Shown here: one piece after another, positions 1-11,394 of the stretch
Numbering within the stretch: position 1 is the stretch's first letter
Layout of the letters: each line of letters opens with the position of its first letter
Assembly (NCBI RefSeq): GCF_958295425.1
Contig: NC_081147.1
Coordinates: forward strand, 5,787,290 to 5,851,289
Direction: 5' to 3'
Source of the DNA: Solea solea
Taxonomy: Eukaryota; Chordata; Actinopteri; Pleuronectiformes; Soleidae
DNA length: 64,000 bases
The notes under the pieces: generated by a model
The model's input: the letters and a program-made list of their open reading frames with translations, nothing else
The model's database searches: none
What the model was told of the DNA's origin: nothing
Position numbers and translations under genes: made by a program

Positions 1-2475
1 CCAAATTTAAGCGAGCGATAATGGTCCTGAATTTAAGGACGTTTCAGAATCCAACACATGCAAAGCACAGCCAGCTACAGACAACAAGTGGCAGACAGAA
101 TAGCATTTTGCCACTCTAAAAAGTAACAAGAGAGAAATACAGAGCGACTTTGCACACGGCACGGCAGTGGGTCAAACATTTTCAATCAATAGATTTCATA
201 ATATTTAATGCATGACATAAAACAATGTTTTCACTGACTAGCTGCTGCTTCTTCCACATGGGTTTGTGACTAGCATGCTTCCAAAGCGTGCACACCATAA
301 TAATCTGGTTTCAGCCCATCAACCCACAATCGCACAGTAAGTCTGATTTCATTCATTCATTCATGGAAATCACCCTTCAAATACATGTTTACATTGTGAA
401 TACTGTCATTGGATAGTGTAATCATGAAACAATTAACAGTGTTGATTTACCTTTTTTTATTCAGAATTGAGGAAAACTTGCAGCTCATTTACTATTTATT
501 GTTTTACATGCTGGTCTTGTATTCATATCCTTTTTTCCCGTTTGTTTTAATTTCAAAGTCTCAAAAACAAGCTTCAAAACAGTCAAAAAAGAAGGCAAAA
601 AATGTTTTTTTGTTCAAAATAAATTAGTTGCTGACCCTGTTCTACTGGGTTGTTACAAAGTTTCCAAAAGATAGAAACAAAGAGATACACTAACACCCAA
701 TTGTGTTAATGTTTTACTGTTGGCAATAGGTGGAGATTAGAAGGGTGTCTGTTTGGAGCAGAAGCTGCAGATGGTGAAAAATGAGCCACAATGAAGGCCT
801 GTAAAACAATTAATGTCCACCAATAGCTTGTATGAGAGCGATAGGGGGAGACAGAGAGTCACAGAGCTGAAGCTAGAATTAAACATGTTTACAAATGACA
901 TTTGGGGGAGCCCATTTTCAGGTAACACCGCTACTCAACGTGTCAAATGCATGCATACATGGTGCGGCAGCGCAGTCATTTGCAGAGTACTACTCCTGTC
1001 AAGTGGTCAGATTATGACATTATCGTTTCCTTGTGAATAAAACACATATACGTTAGCAGATTCACCGTGACTTGTTTTCATTTGGACAGCCCCTGAGATG
1101 CTTGTCTCACTGAGCACCGGCCCCTGCACTGCTCCCCAACCTCCCTCCTCTCTCTCCTCTCCCAGGGCTCTGCCTCCCTGTTGTCAGTGGTCTGGTCACC
1201 CCAGCTTGACAGTGCCATTGTAATCAGTCAGTATTTCACTTTAACATGTTTTCCTAATCTCTAATGCCAATACACAAATGTATTGTCATAAGAGATTTTA
1301 ATATTTGTACAAAAAAACATACAATGTACCTTCAACAAATATTTATAGGCAACATGGGGGTTCGTCCAAATGAAGAAAGCTTTTTCCCAGGAGACAATGC
1401 TGAGAATAAATTACAAAGAACATAGTCATAGGATATTAGTGCCATTGGTAATGTTCCAGTTTTATTTGTTTGCCTTTTTGGGATCAAGAGCCATAGGCTT
1501 CTTTACTTTTGTATTTACACTGTTTGCTTCTATTTTCCATGTCCTTAACATGAGCTTTTCTTAATGAGTAATTCACCAAGGGGAAAATTACAGTTAACAG
1601 AGGAAGAAATTATCATACAGAAAGTAGGGGTTATTATTAGAAGTAATAAGCCAGGATTATACTTCACACGTATTGACTTGGCATGGATGAGGGCCCTTCA
1701 GCTGAAGCTGAAATGAAGGGAATTAATCACAGTGTGACTTGAATATTAGTTATCAGAAATGGAATGTTTCAATTCATATATCACGGGCAATTAAGGTCCA
1801 TTTTAGCCACGACTTCATTGTTAAATGTCAAAATTATCATTAGTGGAATTATCGTTAATGTTACCACCATCACTAGAACATCATCTGTGCAAATGTATGC
1901 GATCGGCGACTCATTTACGATCATTTCCATCACGATCCTTATTAGAAACTTACATTATCCTAAAAGTTTAATTCTTAGCTATTCCTGATGGTGATGACTT
2001 ACTTACTGTGATGATGTATTTTACCAGTCATTAGGATTACACTGAACATAATTATTATGATGGTTCCTATGGCAGATGGCAGATGGTGTTGGTGACTCAT
2101 TCACAGCACTGCTTTTCATTAAAACCAAGCAAGGTTTTATATTCTGATCGTAGGGGTTGAAAGCATTCAACTCTGGACACTCATTTTCTGCACAAATTAA
2201 TGCAAAAAATGGGCCCAATGAAGGTATAAATTGCCAACATTTATCTTGTGTTCGCTCTAATCTGAACTTTCTTGAAGCATAATATTGTGTTTTCGATCTT
2301 ATTGCCTGAGGAAATTCCAATATGCTACACACGGAACATTTGTTCAAACAAAATTGTTGATATTATTCAACTTCCTCACATAAATTACCATTATAGAAAC
2401 ATTTTACTCCATACCCACCTGTTTAAACCCAAGTGTTTTTTTTTTTTTTCTTTATTTTTCTACTAGTGGGAATGT
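1..2475. other. Non-coding stretch, no gene recognised
   Basis: AT-leaning sequence with only short frames on both strands, none of them resembling a known family. A pyrimidine-rich tract ending in CAG lies at about 1132-1165 and looks like a 3' splice site (see findings). A T-run occurs near 2438-2451 just before the SINE. Nothing else supports a gene. Confidence 0.6.
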
Positions 2476-2477
2476 GT

Positions 2478-2694
2478 TAGGAATGTGGTAACTCAGTGGT
2501 AGAGCGAGTTGACTTTCAACTCAAAGGTTGTGGGTTCAATTCCCGCCCCGCTAGTCTATGAGTGATAGAAAAATGTGCTGCACATAGATGTGCTGTACGA
2601 AAGTGTTAGTGGATGGGTGTAAATGGGTGAATTGCCAATGTAAAGCAGCTTTGAGTGGTCATCAAGACTAGAAAAGTGCTATTTACCATTTAAT
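2478..2694 (+). repeat. tRNA-derived SINE, near full length
   Basis: A tRNA-like head carries an RNA polymerase III A box at 2489-2499 (taactcagtgg, one change from the consensus) and a B box at 2533-2543 (ggttcaattcc, one CpG-type change). The body continues with 'aaatgggtgaat', and the tail at about 2638-2692 has the 'ctttgagtggtcatcaag' and 'gaaaagtgct' modules. That head-plus-tail order is characteristic of widespread teleost tRNA SINEs whose 3' end is shared with a partner LINE. SINEs encode no protein and rely on LINE enzymes to move. I did not find a clear target-site duplication, so the exact borders are approximate. Confidence 0.8.
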
Positions 2695-4256
2695 CAGCAT
2701 GCATTCTCAAGTGAAATGCAATGTAAATGGGACTTTATTAATATACCTCATGCTATATGATAATATGTGAGAGGGAGGGAGTTCCAGGGAGCAGAGTAGC
2801 ATGGAGCTAAGGGAGCGTGATAGAAGTAGAACGATTGAAGGTGATCGTGGAGCAGTGCTATGAAAATCCAGGTAAGTACTCATGCAGGAAGGCAACAAAA
2901 GCAATAACTGCAGAATGAGCAGACAAGAAAGCCGGGGTTGGCCAAGGTTCAACACCACTGAGTAAAGCTATGTTCCTGCAGAGTGGTAGTAATCAATCCA
3001 GTCCTCAGATACATTATCAGGAAGTCGAAAAGTCAATCCTTCATATTCGAAAGGGGAAAAAAAAACGAGGAAAAATTGGATGTCTGTCAATGCTATGTTG
3101 CTGTTGCTATGGTTACTTTTTTGGCTTGTCTTTTCTGTGTTTAGTGGGTTAGTTATTTGGGTTTAATATAGCTTGATGCTCCTTTTTTTGCAGTAGTTAT
3201 TTGATGTCCTGATCCCAATCTCAAGGCAATCATTCCATCATCTCTCCCTGGTCATTTACTGCAGCTGCAGGGTTTTCCACATACAGTGTCTGTCGACTAT
3301 TTCAATAATAGTGAGCAGGTTCTTTATGTAGTTTAGCTGTCGACTTTAGCAGGATTTATTTGGTGCAGACTCATAATGGCATTGACCTCATATTGCTTGG
3401 TCATATTTTATTAAGACGACTGGTTTTCACTCTGTATCTGCAGATGCTCAGTAGTAAAAATAATGGATCGAGATTGGGGGCCACTAACCTACCTACCTAC
3501 CTGGGCTGAATCTAATTCTCCTTGATTTCCTTTGCAAAACATTTGACTGTACCTCTTGTGGATATGGGAATAGCCACATTTGATTAATAGTTATTTTCTA
3601 TTTCTATTTATTCTTATCCTCTCATCTCTGATGTGTGGAAAAACTAAAAGAAAAAAAAAAAAAAAAAAAACTCAGAAAACCTCATTTTGCTTTCTAGTAC
3701 AGTAGTTAAAAGCTGAATCCAAATGGACTTGTGGCCTGGGGCCTCACAGCATTTTGTGCATGATGTGTGCAGGTCTGCTGCATAACATGAATGAATCATC
3801 GCACATATGGTAATACTGTACAACAGCAACACAGTCTCCCAAAAAGTACCTACCCACACAACTAAACTGCAGATTCTGTTTTTTTTTTTTTGTTACCTAC
3901 AGAGCGCCAATAGCTGAGTCATGTACTTCCACCATGCCACAGTCAGAATTAAAACATAGCCTTCTTAGCAGGACACTACCTACATTCAGTATATATACCA
4001 GGCAATATGTCAGGCAAGTAATCTCTTAACTGGCTGTATTCATAAAAAGAGAAGATGGCAATAGTAAGGAACAAGCACATAATTTTACTAAATCACCAAA
4101 TGAGAGGTGGTAGGTGTGAATCACTGCCATAAAATAGGCTTGGAGTGAACAGAGAGGTAACAATCGGGAATCCACAGGAACCAGATTGTGTAGTGATGCC
4201 TCATATCTAACAGAATCCAACAATCTTTTCCTATAGCACCGTCACTGAGCTCCCTT
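2695..4256. other. Non-coding stretch with poly(A) tract
   Basis: No recognisable gene. A pure A20 tract lies at 3651-3670 and a T-run near 3880-3891. The A-tract could be the tail of an old retroposed insert, but no source sequence upstream of it was recognised. A perfect CAG|GTAAGT donor-like motif at about 2868-2876 has no convincing exon before it. Confidence 0.5.
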
Positions 4257-4292
4257 GGGGTGAAGTTAGCTCAGTGGTCGAGCGAGTCGAAT
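4257..4292 (+). repeat. SINE head fragment
   Basis: A perfect A-box-like string (tagctcagtgg, 4267-4277) followed by 'gagcgagtcg' matches the head of the SINE at 2.5 kb. The similarity stops just before the hAT-like element that begins at 4301, so the head was either truncated or interrupted there. Confidence 0.55.
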
Positions 4293-4300
4293 CGAGAGGG

Positions 4301-4735
4301 CAGTAGTTGGGTAGACAGGTAGACACTAGTTGGTGCTATAGCACCTGCCCTTTGCCCTCTGGACCAAGTTTTGAAAGTTCTATGTGGCCCATGCTGATCA
4401 TACAGAAGAGGATTAGGGCCACAGAGGAAAAAACAATTGAGTTCTGACTTTATTCTTTATTCTATTTAAAGTCAGAATTCTTAGATTAAAGTCAGAGTCT
4501 AGGGCCTTATAAAGCTCAGATTTTAAAGTTGAACGACACAATTTTAACCACACAAAGTGGTTTGGCGGCACTAAATCATTAGCTAATTATATTATTTTGT
4601 ACATAATACATACTACAGTGCCTGTAATGTTTAAATCGGCCACTGCTATAATAAGACAGCCGATCCACATGCCGCACAAGAGGCCCTCATTTTTCACTCA
4701 GCACCTGCCCCCCAAAATGTCTGTGAACGCCACTG
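4301..4735. mobile_element. hAT-like non-autonomous element (putative)
   Basis: The 435-bp segment starts with CAGTAG and ends with the complement of CAGTGG. It is flanked by CGAGAGGG (4293-4300) and CGAGAGAG (4736-4743), an 8-bp direct repeat with one mismatch. An 8-bp duplication and CAG-type ends are typical of hAT transposons. The terminal inverted repeats match only over the first few bases, so this rests mainly on the flanking repeat. There is no transposase frame inside, so any movement would have needed an enzyme supplied in trans. Confidence 0.45.
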
Positions 4736-4964
4736 CGAGAGAGTGTCGTCACTGAAAGAGTTATGAGCGTGACGTCCTTCTACAGACCGAGCAGCAAGTA
4801 CACAATCGCCTCGATGTCCTCCATTGTTTGTGTGTTTGTCTCACATAAATGATGACCCCACCCACGATGGTAATATGAAGTTAATGAAAATGATGTGCCG
4901 ATGATACCCAAACTGAGTAAAGTTCAGTAGAGCCAAGTCATACTAGAATTGTATCATGGAAAAG

Positions 4965-5014
4965 CCCCATATAGCAGCTTTCAGTGGTCATCAAGACTAG
5001 ACTGTTTACCATTG
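4965..5014 (+). repeat. SINE tail fragment
   Basis: The string 'gcagctttcagtggtcatca' and the following 'agactag...tttaccatt' match the tail of the SINE at 2.5 kb. It may be the other end of the SINE whose head lies at 4257, but the sequence between them is not SINE-like even after the 435-bp element is removed, so they may be independent fragments. Confidence 0.6.
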
Positions 5015-5402
5015 TGGTCATATCATATTCTGTTCTTCCCTCAACACATTTAATTTACAGTGTGTTTTCAAAGTCAGATTTCACACACAGGGGATGCTGA
5101 CAATCCTGTTTTTTTTTACACATTCCCTTTCTTCACAAATCTAGGTGAGCTCCTTAAATTTTAGTGTGAATGAGGCTTTTATTGTTTATTCTCGTCTTGT
5201 GGCACCACCTTCAATTTGAGGAAAATAGGTAAACCAAATCAACCTATAGTGCTGCAGTGAAATATCCATTCTGACAGGGTATTTAAATTCATCATGTCTC
5301 CCGTCAGTCCATCAGCACTCTGATTTGGTTGGCATGCAATTTTTGGTCTAGCCGTCCATCTGCTAGACAGTGTTTTCATCATGTCTCCTCACATTGTTTC
5401 CT

Positions 5403-5437
5403 GTGAGTGAGTGAGTGAGTGAGTGAGTAAGTGAGTG
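5403..5437. repeat. (GAGT)n microsatellite
   Basis: About eight tandem GTGA units with one interruption (gtaa). Confidence 0.9.
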
Positions 5438-8400
5438 TAGAGCACATCCTCCTCCCTTCCCCCTCCACCACACCACCACTGTTATTACTGCCATTTCTCT
5501 CCATCACATTCAATCATATTCCATTACATCCCATCACTGACCCTGTGAAACTGGGTGCAGTGTTCCTCTTTGGTGCCAGCTGAAATGTCACCCATGTTCC
5601 CCCGTGGGTGCATCATCCCTCAGAGAATAAGACACAGAGCTGGCACAGACACTGTCTTTCAATCACTCTTCTCTTCACAATATCCCACATTCCCTTTTTT
5701 CATGACCTGCAGCAACAAGGAACCAGCCTCTATGTTATTCAGAGCAATATTACCTGCTCATCAAGTTCATTACTAAGGGATAAGACATGAAGAAATGGGG
5801 TATGAAATGTGTGTGTCTGTGTGTTCTGATGTGGAAATAAAGCTATTCTGGTTAAGAGTCAGGGCAGGTATTTTGAAATGAAACAGGCAGTACAAATCAC
5901 AACCACTGTCATTAAAAAAAAAGTCGATTTCCAATCTGAAGATAGGAATCTCAATTTTTACATGAATCATTTTTTTTTGACACCTCTATTGCAGGTTAAC
6001 CTGAGGCAGACCTAAGTCTGAGGGGGTAGTGACACACTGGAGCTTTAAGGTAATTGAAGCTGCTGCTTGTTGACTTTCTTCATGGCACATTCTCTGTTGT
6101 GGTGCCTTAAGAGCCAATGCAATCAAGGGCGACTTGACATTACTTGAGGGGAATATGCATATAAGGAGGATCTTTCTACAAATATAAGAAAAGTGTGACA
6201 GCCGTTCGCTTGACAGACTTCAATCTTGTGTGCAACACGACTTTGTTGCTGCCTGAATAATAAATAATACGAAGAGCTATTGGTAAAAGAACAGGCCACA
6301 GATAGAATGGGTACTGCACAAGCAGAAGAGAAAACAGGGAAAATACTGTGCGGTATCAAATATTATAAGTGAAATAAATTGTTTGACTTTGATGATTGTG
6401 TTCTTGCATGTAGAACAGTGAGGATGTTTGTTCATTGCCAATTCCTTTTTGCATTTGTTGTTGATTGTTGGGTGTTGGTTGGGGAAGGGGGTGTGAAAGG
6501 GATTTACAGAGAGAAATAACTAATATTATATTCTAAAAAAGTTTGATAAGGTACAACATTGCTTTTCAAAAAAGTGCACCCCCAGTGACAACCATTGTCA
6601 CCCTTTTATGTGCACGTTGGTACTTCTATTTTTGAGTTTGTAGAAGACAACAGCAATTTAACTAATGTCTGGTTTCTAGCAACTGTTTTAATTTGTTTGC
6701 TTATCAAATGAACTTATCTGGTTGGTTTTAATTTGTTCATTTATTTAAAAAAAGAAAGAAAAATGTTATGTTATGATCTGTCATTTTCTATCTTCTCTCC
6801 ACTACAGCCAAGTAAAGCAGATTCTTGTCATGTTTCCTTCCTGACCTCCTGACATCACAGTATCGTCCAAACCCAGTCTGCCGTCCTCAGCCACGGCTCT
6901 TAAACCTTCCCCTTCATTACCATTGCCACCATGAGAGAATTAACAGTGAAAGGTCAATCCACATTGACTCCAAAATCCCTAAAATCATTTATATTCTTAA
7001 CTAACAACCAAGCACACTGCAATCAATGCCTCTGCCATCTCATTTGTGTCTCACAGTGCGCATACAAGACACAAAAAAAAGATTTTCATATGATCTTTAC
7101 AGTTTTTAAATGATAACATTTGTATTTTTACACTTCTCAGGACCCGTATGTTGATGTATCTGTAACCACCACTGATCAATAATGGATTTTTTCCCCCCTA
7201 ATGGTTAAAATCTCATTTCATTTTGCAGCACAAATAGTGCTTTGATTTACCCAGCTCTATCTGTCACTTGGGCTGATACACAAACATAGACACACACACA
7301 CCGACACACAAACAGTCAGTCAGACTTTGTCATAACCTGCAGAGGAGGATGGATCACACTATGATTTTAATGAATTTGCAAAAGTGGATTTATTTAAAGC
7401 AGAAACAACACTTAATACAGGATGTGAAAGTCGGGATTCTCAGTAGTATAAGCATACTGCTGCTGGTAAGACAGACTGAATGTGACCAGGACCAATTTGA
7501 AGACAGGGAATAACCGAACCCAGGTGATCCCCATCACCCAACTCCACCCACTAGTGAGATCTTATCACATTTGGACGCAGGAGACATCCAGGTCACATTT
7601 TAAATCAAAGTCGTTGGTGTCCACTTGATTGCATCAGAACAGGTGTTAATACCACGTCTGACCTCAGTATAGTGCATACAATCTCAATTTCTATCCACCT
7701 GATTCCTGGAGAAGTGGCTGTTGAAAATATTATGGTGGAACTCCTGGTGGAACACTTTTAGAGCTATTTTCATGATGCAAAGAAGACAGTGAATGATCAC
7801 CTCATCCCATTTGAGTTAAAACAGGTCATTGTTCCCATGTGTTAAATTGACCCGCAAAAGGCTTTGTAAATGACAAAAACATGGGTGGTAACAAATATAT
7901 TTGTTCACCATGCTTCACCATGCATTTCTAAGTTCCAGGACCTCCAGTCAATGAATAGTGTCATGCTCATTGAGTGTCATCAGTTCTTTGACAATCTGCC
8001 ACATTAATAGGCATCAGTCAATAACCCAGCAAAGAGCTGGAGGGAGAATTGACGAGATGCACATGCCTTCTCAGCATTGTGTTTAGTTAGTTTCATCATA
8101 TTTTTGAGTATAATTAGTAATTATTATCATATATTCAATATCTGGATCAGTTTTTTGTGTTTCCTGAAAAACCTGAAGAGTTGCACTTGGATCAACACAT
8201 AACATTACTATACCCGTATACTCTGGTTTAGAGTTTTAGTTACAAGAAGTGTGAAGCTAAAAGCGAACAAAAACATGGGATACAAATTTATGCCGACCCC
8301 CAGTCACTTTGAGAGACAAATGAAACTGGTGAACCATTTCCCCTCAGTCAGTTTCCTGCAGGATAACAACAAATGAATGGCTGCTGTAGGAAATTCATGT

Positions 8401-9082
8401 TTCACTAAGTGTGTCAACATGGCCCCAATTCATCAATGACCAATGCCTCTCGCACTGAGCCAAAATACACCGTAATGGACCTCATCTCACCCAGTGTAAT
8501 CCTCATCAGCAATCGCTGAGCACCACAGAGAAATGAGTCTTGCATAGTTATAAGTCAGATATTTGTCAAGTGCAAGCACACGGCGCAGAATTATGCTGCT
8601 AATACACTGAATGTATCCAGTATTTTTATGGCTTTCATTACAATCCAGATATTTTTTTCAATTAGCCCATCCTCTTTTCACTGTGGGGATTTCTTGGTGA
8701 GTGCCACTAATCAATAAGGTTTTATTATTATTCTTTTTTTTTTCAATCAGATGTCAAGCTGTATAAATCATTACACCGTTGGACGATTTGTTTGGCATCC
8801 CTCAAACAATCCACGGCCACTCTATTGAGCGTGCATAAATAAAACCAGCACTTATTACTTACCAAGTTGCAGATAAAAGTCGTTGTTATCCTCATCTGAC
8901 AAAAAACAACAACAAATTGGTTAATTATTAGGTTTTCTGACAGCGGCAGTGCTGAGATCAGCTGTACTGACATTTCAATCGAGTGATGACAGAGAAAGCT
9001 GGAAGTGCAGCGGCTGTCATCGTCAAGTCACACCCACGGAGCGTATAAACTGGCTGAAAACCTGTATTTAGTTGTCTGTAAT

Positions 9083-9104
9083 CACACACACACACACACA
9101 CACA
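9083..9104. repeat. (CA)11 microsatellite
   Basis: Uninterrupted CA dinucleotide run. Confidence 0.9.
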
Positions 9105-9369
9105 ATACTGGGTATAAACATATCTGCACGGAGAAATTTCACTAAGTCACTTCACTCCAAAAACATTTCAAGTAAACATTGAAATAGTGACAGAGCCGTG
9201 AGTGAGCCAGATCTGAATTCAACACATCTGCCCTGTGGACATTAGGGTTAGCACTGGATTATGTGCTATACAATAAAAACAATATAATAAAGCAGGTAAT
9301 TTGAATCCGACACAATTATTTTTTCTTTATACAAAATGAATGTAAATACATTGATTTCCTATACAAGGT

Positions 9370-9462
9370 GACACATGTAGACTGCAGAGCTGGGTATCAA
9401 ACCCCCGACCTTCCAGTTGAAAGACTTGCTGATCCACCGTGTGGTCAGGAGGAGGCTGGTCA
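9370..9462 (-). repeat. tRNA-derived SINE fragment, reverse
   Basis: On the minus strand a B-box-like string (ggtttgatacc) is the complement of 9393-9403. It is preceded by 'tttcaactggaaggt' and followed by 'agctctgcagtctacatgtg'. The same order of modules occurs in common teleost tRNA SINEs, and the pre-B-box part resembles the SINE at 2.5 kb. Only the head is preserved. Confidence 0.55.
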
Positions 9463-9620
9463 AGTGAAAAGACAAGAATATTCAGCAGATTGATATCACA
9501 ACAGTGACATTCATGATTATAATTTACAGACCTTCAAAATAAAATTACTGTTTTAGTACGGAATGATACGTAGTTCACGATAAAAAATATATTCATGATG
9601 TAAAAATAAAAAAAAAATTA

Positions 9621-9642
9621 AGGGTTAGGGTTAGGGTTAGGG
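9621..9642 (+). repeat. Short interstitial TTAGGG tract
   Basis: AGGG followed by three perfect TTAGGG units, 22 bp in all, identical to the vertebrate telomere repeat. It is too short to show a chromosome fusion and may be an ordinary microsatellite or a trace of break repair. Confidence 0.85.
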
Positions 9643-11174
9643 TCAATTATATTGAATTATGTGTTACATGTAACCTACTGTGTTTTTATTATAAAAACAA
9701 TTGTTTCACAGTTTATCTCAATTACTATTATTAAAAAAACTACTTTTTTTTTACTTTATGCTGAAGGGTATAAAAGTTTTGTTGAACTAAACAAAGCAGA
9801 CTTTTCAAGAAAAACGAGAAATTAGAACTTTATTTTGACTCTACTGCTTCATCTGAGTGTTTTTTGCTGTGTGAAAAGAAAACAAGCTTAATTAGAGTTA
9901 TGTGTACTGGACTGTTTTAAACGGCTGCTTTTAACTATTAGCAAAACAGCACACAGATCGTCTACAGTTTCTTTTACACTACTCCCTCATCTTCTAAGGA
10001 ACCCATGCACATTCATTATTTTGAATATGCACCTATGTTAAATATGCTCTATGTTGACAAAATATAACAATGTTCAGCAGACAGGAGGGATGAGGTCACA
10101 TGGGGCCATATGAGAGGAGAGAGAGAGAGTAGAGGAGCACTGGAGGAGAGAAATGGAGGGAACAAAAACTGTGTGTGAAAGAGACTCAGATTGAGAAAAC
10201 GGTTTTAAAATGGATGCATCAAGCTGCTCTGTGGCCCTTGCCACAGAGGAAGAGAGGAAAGGTCAGTACCATCCTTTTAAATTACACTTCGTCTAGTGGG
10301 CAACGCTCACTTTGTGACCGCACAGTTCAGCCGAGTGGGTAGAGGGTTCACGCTGGGGTTGGATAGTGTTCCATGTCTTCTTCTTTTTCTATGATTGTTG
10401 TACTGTGTGTACTTGTTCTCTGATGGGATTAGACATTTGTAATGTGCACTGTCATAAACTCACATTGTTTTGTTAGGTAATTGAGTTCAAATATACAGCA
10501 CGCGTAAGGAGAAATACTAATGCCTCCACTGTAGTTTTTTATTTGTTTGATTGAAACTAAATCTCCTCAAAGGATAAAAGATGAATAACAAAAGACAAAT
10601 GTCATGAGATAATTTTGTGCATGCTCAAGTAAAACATCACAGACATGCCCCTTTGCCAACAACATGCATCAATTCAACGGATATGTTATTTTAATAAACT
10701 TAAAGAAGCGTAAAAAAAGAGGAGATAAAATATATTGTATTATTGTTATTATTTATGCATGAACTGCATCAAATACAAGTCCCTGATAGGTAATGACCTG
10801 GATGATAAAACAGAAAAAATCAGTATCTGGTTCGTTGTCAAGGAATTTGTTTTGACATTTCAGTGAATACCATAGTAACAAGATAATGAGAATTAAAAAG
10901 GCGAGGGATAAATAAACGTCAAAGCAGAATAGACGCGACAATTAAAGTTCAAAGTTAAACTTAAAAATACAGGTAGAAAAATCCACTAAATGGAAATGTT
11001 ATCCACACTGTAAACAGGTTGTCAATCATGCTATAACAAGTGTAAACGGTAATATTTTTATAGTCATGTGTGACCTCTTCTTCATGGTTCTGCATTTAAG
11101 GATAACAAATCCAAAAAGCACATACAGTAGCTACATGCAAGCCAGGGTCACACAACAAGGTAATGTGTCAACAG
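9643..11174. other. Non-coding stretch with a weak first-exon candidate
   Basis: Mostly AT-rich sequence with no known repeat recognised. It contains the candidate start exon at 10210-10261, listed separately. A degenerate tRNA-like string near 10325-10350 was considered too weak to call. Confidence 0.5.
10210..10261 (+). CDS. Candidate first coding exon, unidentified protein
   Basis: An ATG in a good initiation context (A at -3, G at +4) opens 17 codons, MDASSCSVALATEEERK plus one base, and stops at a donor-like G|GTCAGT at 10261/10262. The preceding 130 bases are purine-rich with GA runs, as some 5' untranslated regions are. I do not recognise the peptide and found no matching downstream exon. 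The 45-nt candidate exon at 11175 would bring in a stop codon in this phase. A chance match is quite possible. Confidence 0.2.
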
Positions 11175-11219
11175 GATGAATATGAAGGGAAGAGCAGATC
11201 AATTGAGGCCAGGCCAGAG
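11175..11219 (+). CDS. Candidate 45-nt micro-exon, unidentified
   Basis: A 45-base segment, a multiple of three, sits between CAG and GAG|GTAAGT and translates without a stop to DEYEGKSRSIEARPE. The donor is a perfect consensus, but the acceptor has a weak pyrimidine tract. No neighbouring exon with matching phase was found, and the peptide is not recognised. It is recorded because a short in-frame exon-like segment with a consensus donor is uncommon by chance. Confidence 0.15.
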
Positions 11220-11329
11220 GTAAGTTTAGTTTTGAGTAGTCAAAATATGATGTATTTAAACATTTATGATTTATTTTTGATCCAAATTGCAACAACAGTG
11301 CAACAAAGGGAAGATTCATTCCTCTCTAG

Positions 11330-11372
11330 TCAGGGAACTACGGTAGCCTTTGCATACCAGAAAGGATGTAAA
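11330..11372 (+). repeat. Fragment of a dispersed repeat
   Basis: The phrase 'gaactacggtagcctttgca' and the following 'taccagaaaggatgt' recurs in diverged form at 42160-42200 ('gaactatggtggccttcaca', then 'taccagaag'). Two similar copies in one window indicate a dispersed element. It lies immediately upstream of family A copy 1 and could be part of it. Confidence 0.5.
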
Positions 11373-11394
11373 CAATCTTCTTTGTTAGCGCTGT

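Larger units (their letters stand above)
5015..9369. other. Non-coding stretch with simple repeats
   Basis: No gene or dispersed repeat recognised. A GAGT tetranucleotide tract lies at 5403-5437, a CA-rich patch at 7290-7312 and a (CA)11 tract at 9083-9104. The segment 8640-9000 is relatively complex, single-copy-looking sequence that could be a conserved non-coding element, but this cannot be judged without comparison with other species. Confidence 0.5.

Noticed and set aside
2485..2560. Functional tRNA gene at the SINE head
   Set aside because: The A and B boxes are present, but the acceptor and anticodon stems do not pair, and a SINE body and tail follow.
2800..2876. Exon-like stretch ending in a perfect CAG|GTAAGT donor, with a 20-codon open frame before it
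   Set aside because: No acceptor with a pyrimidine tract precedes it, and an in-frame TAA lies just upstream. One consensus donor is expected by chance in a window this size.
10320..10365. tRNA-like string 'cagccgagtgggtagagggt'
   Set aside because: No credible B box follows and the cloverleaf arms do not pair.
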